In this document: piece by piece, positions 53,278 to 62,200 of the stretch
How the letters are laid out: every line of letters begins with the position of its first letter
Numbering within the stretch: position 1 is the first letter of the stretch
DNA from: Sediminicoccus sp. KRV36
GTDB lineage: Bacteria; Pseudomonadota; Alphaproteobacteria; Acetobacterales; Acetobacteraceae
NCBI RefSeq assembly: GCF_023243115.1
Contig: NZ_CP085081.1
Location: 3,472,001 to 3,536,000 of the forward strand
Direction of reading: 5' to 3'
DNA length: 64,000 bases
Notes under the pieces: generated by a model
What the model saw: the letters and a program-made list of their open reading frames with translations, nothing else
What the model was told of the DNA's origin: nothing
Databases searched by the model: none
Translations under genes and position numbers: made by a program

Positions 53278-54885
53278 ATGATGGATATCCGCCGCCGCTC
53301 CCTCCTTGCCACCCCGGCCATCATCACGTCCCTGGGTGCCAGCGAGGCCGAGGCGCAATCCGCCCAGCCGCTCCGCATCGCCATGTCCATCGGCGATGTG
53401 CCGCGGCTTTGGGGCGGGCCGGAGGCGGGGTTCGAGGGCGTGCGCTTCGGCTCCTACTTCGTCTATGACAGCCTGACGCTGTGGGATCTCTCGCGCGATG
53501 ACGCGCCCTCCGGCCTGCGCCCGGGACTGGCCACCTCCTGGCGGGTGGATGAGGGCAATCAGCGCCGCTGGATCATCGAACTGCGCCAGGGCGTGAAGTT
53601 CCATGATGGCTCGCCCTTCGATGCCGATGCGGCCATCTGGAACCTGGAGAGCATCTTCAACAGCAACGCCCCGCAATTCGAGGGCACGCGCTCGGGCCTG
53701 GTGCGGGGCCGCGCGACCTCGGTCGGCAGCTACGAAAAGCTCGACACCCACCGCATCGCGATCACGACGCGCGAGGTGGACGCGACCTTCCCCTTCCAGA
53801 TGGCGTTTCTTTGGTTTGCCTCTCCGAGCCACTGGCAGGCCATGGGCGGTGACTGGCAGCGCTTCGCCATGAACCCTTCGGGCACCGGCCCCTACAAGGT
53901 GGTCTCGATCACGCCGCGCCAGCGTGCCGATCTGGAGGCCAACCGCGACTATTGGGATGAGCGCCGCATCCCCAAGGCGCCGCGCACGGCGCTGCTGCCC
54001 ATCCCGGATGGCGCGGCACGCGTCGCCGCCTTGCGCGCGGGGCAGATCGACGTGGTGGAATCCCTGCCGACCGACACCATCGCTTCATTGCGCGCGGCAC
54101 GCTTCCAGATCGTGCAGAACAGCTACCCGCATATCTGGGCCTGGCGGCTGAACGTGACGGAGGGTTCGCCCTTTGCCGATCTGCGCGTGCGGCAGGCCGC
54201 CAACCTCGCCATCAATCGCGAGGAGATGGTGGCCCTGCTCTCGGGTGCCGCCCTGCCTGCGCGCGGCAAGGTGACGCCGGAGGATCCCTGGTTCGGCAAT
54301 CCTGGCTTCCGCCTGCGCCATGACCTGGCCGAGGCACGGCGCCTGATGACGGCGGCCGGCTATTCGGCCACGCGCCGTTGCGCCATCAGCGTCATCATGC
54401 CGGTTTCGGGCGGCGGCCAGATGGTGCCGCAACCGATGAACGAGGCGATGCAGGCCGGCCTGCGCGAGGCCTTCTTCGATGTCAGCTTCCTGCCGGTGGA
54501 TTTCGCCACCGCCATCAACCAGATGCGCGCCGGCGCGCGGGACCCCGCCTCACGCGGGGCGCATGCGATCAATGTCGCCATCCCCTCGATGGAGCCGAAC
54601 ACGGGCTGGCTGATCTATGACAGCCAGCTTTCAAATCCGCGCGGGATCAATTGGGGCTACTACAATTCGCCCGCGGTGGACGGCCAGCTGCGCGTGGTGC
54701 GCAACAGCTTCGAGCCGGCCGAGCAGGCGCGGCAGATGGCGCGGCTGCACAATATCCTGATCGAGGAAGCCGCCTTGCTCGCCGTGGTGCATGACCTCAA
54801 CCCGCGCGCGTTGAGCCCGCGCTGCCGCGGCTTCGTGCAAGCGCGCAGCTGGTTCCAGGATTACACGCAGATCAGCGTGGGGTAG
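53278..54885 (+). CDS. family-5 extracellular solute-binding protein (ABC transporter)
   Basis: A 535-residue periplasmic protein. The N terminus MMDIRRRSLLATPAIITSLG looks like a Tat- or Sec-type signal, then LRPGLATSWRVDE, VKFHDGSPFDADAAIWNLESI and MNPSGTGPYKV follow the DppA/OppA pattern. Two consecutive ATGs (53278, 53281) may start it. No permease genes are near, as for the other family-5 protein at 9050. The intergenic region upstream (53017-53277) holds no clear regulatory site. Confidence 0.88.
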   Translation: MMDIRRRSLLATPAIITSLGASEAEAQSAQPLRIAMSIGDVPRLWGGPEAGFEGVRFGSYFVYDSLTLWDLSRDDAPSGLRPGLATSWRVDEGNQRRWIIELRQGVKFHDGSPFDADAAIWNLESIFNSNAPQFEGTRSGLVRGRATSVGSYEKLDTHRIAITTREVDATFPFQMAFLWFASPSHWQAMGGDWQRFAMNPSGTGPYKVVSITPRQRADLEANRDYWDERRIPKAPRTALLPIPDGAARVAALRAGQIDVVESLPTDTIASLRAARFQIVQNSYPHIWAWRLNVTEGSPFADLRVRQAANLAINREEMVALLSGAALPARGKVTPEDPWFGNPGFRLRHDLAEARRLMTAAGYSATRRCAISVIMPVSGGGQMVPQPMNEAMQAGLREAFFDVSFLPVDFATAINQMRAGARDPASRGAHAINVAIPSMEPNTGWLIYDSQLSNPRGINWGYYNSPAVDGQLRVVRNSFEPAEQARQMARLHNILIEEAALLAVVHDLNPRALSPRCRGFVQARSWFQDYTQISVG

Positions 54886-54999
54886 CGCCGAGCCCTTCTG
54901 GACCAGGTCCCGGGGCGGGCCCGTTACCTTTGCGGCCCGCTTGACGAAGAGGGGGACATCCCCACCCTTGGGCGTGAGACCTGCGCCAGGAGACATCCC

Positions 55000-55944
55000 A
55001 TGCTGATCCGCCGCCGCCGAGGCTATGACATTCCCGAAAGCCAGGTGACGCCTGAGCGGTTTGTGCTGAATCGCCGTGCCCTGTTCGGCGCCGGCGCCGC
55101 CCTGCTCCCTTCCGTGGCGATGGGCCAGCAGGCGGCAGGCGCGGTGCCGCCCCTGCCCGAGCACCAGCGCAACCTGCGCTTTCGCCCGGAGCGCGACGTC
55201 ACGGCCGAGCGCGAGGCGACGACCTACAACAACTTCTACGAATTCGGCACGAGCAAGAACATCGTGCGCGAAGCCAGCCGCATGGCGCTGCGCCCCTGGA
55301 CCATCAAGGTGGATGGCATGGTCGCCAAGCCGGCCGAATTTGGCGTGGATGACCTGATCCGCCTGCTGCCGATCGAGGAGCGCATCTATCGGCTGCGTTG
55401 CGTGGAAGCCTGGGCGATGACTGTGCCCTGGACCGGCTTTCAGCTCTCCGAGTTGCTGAAGCTGGTCGAACCGCAGGCCGGCGCCCGGTATGTGTCCTTC
55501 CAGACGGCGAGCCTGCCTGCCGTGATGCCGGGCCTGCGGCAGAACTGGTATCCCTGGCCGCATATCGAAGGCTGTTCGATCGAGGAGGCGGCCAACGAAC
55601 TCGCCTTCATGCCGGTCGGCATGTATGGCAAGCCGCTGCAGGCCCAGAATGGCGGGCCGTTCCGCGTGGTGTTTCCGTGGAAATACGGCTTCAAATCCGG
55701 CAAATCCGTCGTGCGGATCACGGTGACGGATCGCCGGCCGGAGAATTTCTGGTTCAAGATCCAGCCCTCCGAATATGGCTTCTGGGCCAATGTGAACCCC
55801 GAGGTGGCGCATCCGCGTTGGTCCCAGGCATCCGAGCGGTTGCTCGGCTCGGGCGAGCGGGTGCCGACACGGCTGTTCAATGGGTATGGCGAGTTCGTGG
55901 CCGGGCTCTACACGAATCTCCAGCGGGAGCGTCTCTGGGCCTGA
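55000..55944 (+). CDS. msrP: protein-methionine-sulfoxide reductase catalytic subunit MsrP
   Basis: A 314-residue molybdoenzyme that repairs oxidised methionine in periplasmic proteins. A twin-arginine type signal (FVLNRRALFGAGAALLPS) precedes the sulfite-oxidase-like fold; the molybdenum ligand is C134 in YRLRCVEAWAM, and KYGFKSGKSVVRI is family-typical. Its usual heme partner MsrQ is not encoded downstream within the window: the next 330 bases are empty and the following gene is on the other strand. Confidence 0.93.
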   Translation: MLIRRRRGYDIPESQVTPERFVLNRRALFGAGAALLPSVAMGQQAAGAVPPLPEHQRNLRFRPERDVTAEREATTYNNFYEFGTSKNIVREASRMALRPWTIKVDGMVAKPAEFGVDDLIRLLPIEERIYRLRCVEAWAMTVPWTGFQLSELLKLVEPQAGARYVSFQTASLPAVMPGLRQNWYPWPHIEGCSIEEAANELAFMPVGMYGKPLQAQNGGPFRVVFPWKYGFKSGKSVVRITVTDRRPENFWFKIQPSEYGFWANVNPEVAHPRWSQASERLLGSGERVPTRLFNGYGEFVAGLYTNLQRERLWA

Positions 55945-56274
55945 AACCTGGCGGAAGCGGCGTGGCGGATGTCAGCCGGGGACGCGTCCCCTGCCCCAGT
56001 CAGCCGGACATCCCAGAGGCGGGCGGGGCCATCGCCCGCTCGATATGCCGTTCTTCCATCCGCGGCGTCGCGCCCTGTGATGGATGGCCCCCTCACCGGT
56101 GGGCGAGTTCCGCCATGCATGCGGGAAATCGGCACCGTTCAGCAGGCGCGGATGACCCGGCGGTGGGTCACAGCAATCGGACGGCGCACCGGGCTGGGCG
56201 ACCAGCCCGATCGTCTGGCCTGGCCGGGCCCAACCTTCCGGCGGGACCGCCCTTGGTCAGGCGCTCGCCTTGGT
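55945..56274. other. gene-free gap between msrP and the giant repeat protein
   Basis: Two genes converge here. I see no gene, no clear terminator with a T-run and no repeats related to the coding region. Confidence 0.5.
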
Positions 56275-59200
56275 TCACAGGAGCCAGCTTGACTGCGAAT
56301 AGACCACGTAGCTGGCGCCCGCGTCATTGCCGCCGGCATTGTCGTTCTGCAGCGCTCCAACCAGGATGTCGGACATGCCGTCGCCGTTCAGATCGGCGAT
56401 GACGCTGAGGCCAATTCCGGCCAGGTCGTTGGCACTCTCGCCGTAGATCTTGAAGCCGCCGACCCCATTGGCGACGGTGTCGAGATTGACTGCCATGCCA
56501 TCCGCCTTGCCCCAGACGACATAGGCCGCGCCGGCATTGGTCCCGCCGCCATTGTCATTCCAGTAAGCCTGGATCCCAAGATCAGCCATGCCATCCCCGT
56601 TGATGTCGCCCAGGCTCTGCACACGGGACACCTGGTCCGCTGCGTTCTCGCCGTAGATCTTGAAGCCGCCCACGCCGAGTGCCACGTCGTCGAGATTGAC
56701 CGCGGTTCCGCTGGCCTTGCCCCACACCACATAGGCGGCACCTGCATTGTTGCCGCCGGCATCATCGCCCTCCCCGCCGAGCAGGATCTCGCCGAGTCCA
56801 TCGCCGTTGATGTCCCCAACACCCGTGATCGAACTGATCAGATCGCCGGCCTTCTCGCCGATGATCTTGAAGCCGCCCAGGCCAAGTGCGACATCGTCGA
56901 GATTGACGCCAGTGCCGCTGGATTTGCCCCAGACCACATAGGCGGCACCGGCACTCGCCCCGCCCGCGCCGTCATTCAGTGAGGCCAGCAGGATCTCGCC
57001 CTTGCCATCGCCGTTGAGATCACTGCTGATGCCCATGGACCACATCTGGTCATTCGCGTTCTCGCCGGTGATCTTGTAGCCGCCATTGCCGGCGGCGACG
57101 TTGTCCAGATTGACCAGCGCCCCGTCCGATTTACCCCAGACGACATAGGCCCCGCCGGCATTGCCGCCATTATTGGGGGCCACGACGACGATCTCGGACT
57201 TGCCATCGCCATTGAGGTCGCCGATCGATCCCACGCCGCCGCTGCCCAGCAGGTCGCCCGCGTTCTCGCCGATGATCTTGTAGCCGCCATTGCCGGCCGC
57301 AACGCTGTCGAGGTTGACCGCGCTGCCGGAGGATTTGCCCCAGACCACGTAGACCGCGCCGGCATTCGCGCCACCGGCATTGTCATTGCCCCGCCCCGCG
57401 ACGACGAGCTCAAACATGCCATCGCCATTGAGGTCACTGACCGAGCCGAGACCCGAGCCCCAGGCCAGCTGGTCATCGGAGTTCTCACCATAAATCTTGT
57501 AGCCGCCATTTCCCGCCGCGACGTTGTCCAGATTGACGGCCGCACTGCCTGCCGCCGCACCCCACACCACATAGGCGGCACCGCTCGTGGCGCCGCCGCC
57601 ATTATTCTTGTGGGCACCGATGAACATCTCGGACAGACCATCGCCGTTCAGGTCGGCCAAGCCCAGTGATGGGAAGCCAGCCTGGTCGCCCGCATGCTCG
57701 CCGTAAATCTTGTAGCCGCCGCGGCCGGCAGCAACGTCATCCAGATTGATGGCCTGGACAACCTGGGCGCCCTCGGATTTGCCGCCGATGGTCACGACGA
57801 GATAGCGACGCGACGAGGCGTCCGTGGAATCGATAGCGAGGCTATCGGTCAGGCTCTGGCCATTGTTCAGGGCCTGCACAGCGGCCAGGCCGTTGTTGAG
57901 CGCATAGCCCCAATCGCCAGTGCCCGCGTTGAAGCTGAAGCTGCCATATTTCCCGGCCAGGGAGGCCGGCGTCATGAAACCGGATTGCCCCGCATCGGCA
58001 TCCGTCGCCGTGACCCTGCCGGAGGCGGTCAGTGCCGTATCCTCCAATACCGAGCCCCGGAAGGTGCCAGCCATGGTCGCGATATCATTGGCGCCGGCGA
58101 TGGCGATGTTGATCATCCTGCTGGCCGAGCCGTCGCTCGATGTGACAGCGAGGCTGTCGGTCACCGATTGCCCCGCCGCCAGCGCCTGCACATTCGCACC
58201 CGCATTGTTCAGCGCATAACCCCAGGCGCCCGTCGCCGCGTCAAAGCTGAATGTGCCATAGACGCCGGCCAGCGAGGCCGGTGTGGCGAAGCCCGCCTGC
58301 CCCGCATCCGGATCCACCACGCTCAGCGTGCCCGAGGCCGTCAGCGTCCCATCCTCGGCCACTGCGCCTGCACTGCTCCCGGTGATCGCCGCCGTGTCAT
58401 CACGGCCCTGGACCTCAAGCTGGATTGTCGTGCTCGCTGCACCATCAAGCGAGGACACGACCAGACTCTCCGTCATGCGCTGCCCGGTGATCAGCGCCTG
58501 CACATTCGCGGCCGCGTTGTTCAGCGCGTAGCCCCAGGCGCCCGTCCCGGCGTCAAAGCTGAATGTGCCATAGCTGCCCACCAGCGAAGCCGGCGTGGCA
58601 AACCTCGCCTGGCCCGCATCCGGGTCCACCACGCTCAGCGTGCCCGTTGCCGTCAGCGTCCCATCCTCAGCAACAGCACCAGCGCTGCTGCCCGTGATCA
58701 CCGCCGCGTCATCCTGGCCCGCGATGCTCACGCGGATCATCTGGCTCGCCGAGCCATCCAGCGACGTCACCGTCAGGCTGTCCGTCACCGATTGCCCGGT
58801 CTTGAGCCCCTGCACATTCGCGCCCGCATTGGCCAGCGCATAACCCCAGGCGCCTGTCGCGGCGTCAAAGCTGAACATGCTATAGCTGCCCGCCAACGAA
58901 GCCGGCGCGGCAAAACCCGCCTGACCCGCATCGGGGTCCGTCACCACCAGCATGCCCGAGGCGCTGAGCGCGCCATCCTCAGCCACCGAACCCGTCGCCG
59001 CGCCCGTGATCACCGCCGCGTCATCCTGGCCTGCGATGCTCACCACCAGCGACTTGCTGGCCGAACCATCCGTCGAGGTGATGACAATGCTGTCGGTGAC
59101 ACTCTGGCCCGACACCAGCCCCTGCACCGCGGCCGAAGCGTTGGCGAGCGTGTAGCCCCAGGCCCCCGTCGCCGCATTCAGCGTGAAGCTGCCATAGGTG

Positions 59201-62200
59201 CCGACCAGCGAGGCCGGGACCACAAAGCCCGACTGCCCCGCATCCGCATCGGCCACCGTGATCGTGCCGCCCAGCGTCAGCAGACCATCCTCGGCCACGC
59301 CGGTCGGTGCCGGCGGCGGCGCCTGGCCGAACACCACATAGGCTGCGCCCGCCTGGCCGCCGCCCTCATTGCTGTTCAGATAGGCGCTGACCAGCACCTC
59401 CGGCAGGCCATCGCCATTCAGGTCGCCGATCGAGCCCAGCGCCCGGCCGGCATAGCCGCCCGAGCTCTCCGCATGGATCTTGTAGCCACCAATGCCGGCC
59501 GAGATCGTCGCCGTGCTCACCGCCGTCCCGGTGCTCTTGCCGAAGACCACATAGGCCGAGCCGTGGTCGCTGGCGTTGTTGTAATTGCCGCTGTCACTCT
59601 CGGAGCCGATCAGCAACTCCGCCAGGCCATCGCCGTTCAGATCGCCGATGCTGGAGACCGCCGAACCCAGTGCGTCGCCCTGTTCGCCATAGATCTTGAA
59701 GCCGCCGATCCCAGCCGCGACGTCATCCAGGTTCACCGTCGTGGTGTTGGACTTGCCCCAGACCACATAGACCGCGCCGGCCTCGCCATTGCCTGGCATG
59801 TCACCACCCGGTGCCGCGATCACCAACTCCGCCAGCCCATCCCCGTTCAGGTCGCTGATGGAGGTGACATTGCGGCCTGCCTGGTCCTGCCCATTCTCGC
59901 CGATGATCTTGAAGCCACCCGTGCCGGCCGCGACGCTGCTCAGGTTGATCGCCGTGCCATCCGCCTTGCCGAACACCAGATAGGCGGCGCCGGCATTGGT
60001 GCCGCCTGCATTGCCGTTGAGATGCGCGCCGACCAGCAACTCCGCGCGGCCGTCGCCATTCAGGTCCGCGACCGAGGCAATGGAATAGCCCAGGAAATTG
60101 TCCACGCCTTCGCCGAGTATCTTGTAGCCGCCGGTGCCGGCCGCGACATCCGTCAGCTTGACCGTGCCCCCGCCCGATTTGCCGAACACCACATACGCCG
60201 CGCCAGACGAGCGCCCGCCAGTTTGTTCCTCCGGTGCGGTGAGCAGGATTTCCGGCAGGCCATCGCCGTTCAGGTCCCCGATCGCCGAGACCGCGTAGCC
60301 AGCGGTATCCGCGCCAAGCCGGCCTTCGCCCTGGATCTTGTAGCCGCCCGTGCCCCGGGAGACATCATCTAGGTTGACCGTCGTGCCATCAGCCTTGCCC
60401 CAGACGACATAGGCAGCGCCGCCATCGCTTCCGCCGGCGTCATTGCCGGGCGCGCTGATCAGCAGATCAGCCCGGCCATCGCCATTCAGATCGCCGATGG
60501 AGCTCAGGGAGAAGCCCGCGCGATCCTGCACGTTCTCGCCCATGATCTTGAAGCCGCCCGTGCCGGCTGCGACCTGGTCGAGGTTCACCGCCACGCCATC
60601 GGCCTTGCCGAACACGACATAGCCCGCACCCGCATAGAAGCCGCCCGCGCCGTTCAGATGGGCGCCCAACAGCACTTCCGGCAGGCCATCGCCATTCATG
60701 TCGCCCACCGAGGTGACCGTGACACCGGCCTGGTCGTTGAACGCCTCGCCATAAATCTTGTAGCCGCCCACGCCGGCGGCCACGGCATTCAGGCTGATCA
60801 CCGGCATGACCGGCGTCGCGCCCGAGATCGTGATGGCCGCCACGTCATTGGCACCCGCGATGGCGACGCTGATCACCTGGCTCGCCGAGCCATCGAGCGA
60901 AGCGACGGTCAGGCTGTCCGTCACGGATTGCCCCGCCGCCAGCGCCTGCACATTCGCCGCCGCATTGTTCAGCGTGTAGCCCCAGATGCCCGTCCCGGCA
61001 TCAAAGCTGAACGTGCCGTAGCTGCCCAGCAACGAGGCCGGCGTGGCAAAGCCCGCTTCGCCGTTGTCCGGATCAGCCACGCTCAGCATGCCCGATGCCG
61101 TCAGCGTCCCATCCTCGGCCACAGAACCTGCGCTGGTGCCCGTGATCACCGCCGCATCATCCTGGCCCGCGATGCTCACGCGGATCATCTGGCTCGCCGA
61201 GCCATCCAGCGACGTCACCGTCAGGCTGTCCGTCACCGATTGCCCGGTCTTGAGCCCCTGCACATTCGCGCCCGCATTGGCCAGCGCATAACCCCAGGCG
61301 CCTGTCGCGGCGTCAAAGCTGAACATGCTATAGCTGCCCGCCAACGAAGCCGGCGCGGCAAAACCCGCCTGACCCGCATCGGGGTCCGTCACCACCAGCA
61401 TGCCCGAGGCGCTGAGCGCGCCATCCTCAGCCACCGAACCCGTCGCCGCGCCCGTGATCACCGCCGCGTCATCCTGGCCTGCGATGCTCACCACCAGCGA
61501 CTTGCTGGCCGAACCATCCGTCGAGGTGATGACAATGCTGTCGGTGACACTCTGGCCCGACACCAGCCCCTGCACCGCGGCCGAAGCGTTGGCGAGCGTG
61601 TAGCCCCAGGCCCCCGTCGCCGCATTCAGCGTGAAGCTGCCATAGGTGCCGACCAGCGAGGCCGGGACCACAAAGCCCGACTGCCCCGCATCCGCATCGG
61701 CCACCGTGATCGTGCCGCCCAGCGTCAGCAGACCATCCTCGGCCACGCCGGTCGGTGCCGGCGGCGGCGCCTGGCCGAACACCACATAGGCTGCGCCCGC
61801 CTGGCCGCCGCCCTCATTGCTGTTCAGATAGGCGCTGACCAGCACCTCCGGCAGGCCATCGCCATTCAGGTCGCCGATCGAGCCCAGCGCCCGGCCGGCA
61901 TAGCCGCCCGAGCTCTCCGCATGGATCTTGTAGCCACCAATGCCGGCCGAAATCGTCGCCGTGCTCACCGCCGTCCCGGTGGCCTTGCCGAAGACTACAT
62001 AGGCCGAGCCGTGGTCGCTGTTGTTGTTGTAATTGCCGCTGTCGCTCTCGGAGCCGATCAGCAATTCGGCCAGGCCATCGCCATTCAGATCGCCGATGCT
62101 GGAGACCGCCGAACCCAGCGCGTCGCCCTCCTCGCCATAGATCTTGAAGCCGCCACGGCCGGCCGCCACGTCATCCAGGTTCACCGTCGTGGTGTTCGCC

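Noticed and set aside
57694..60372. 892-codon and 953-codon plus-strand frames opposite the giant VCBS gene (also 60658-63519)
   Set aside because: They mirror the FG-GAP and VCBS repeats, giving false Arg/His/Ala repeats. No start signals, and the minus-strand product has clear domains.
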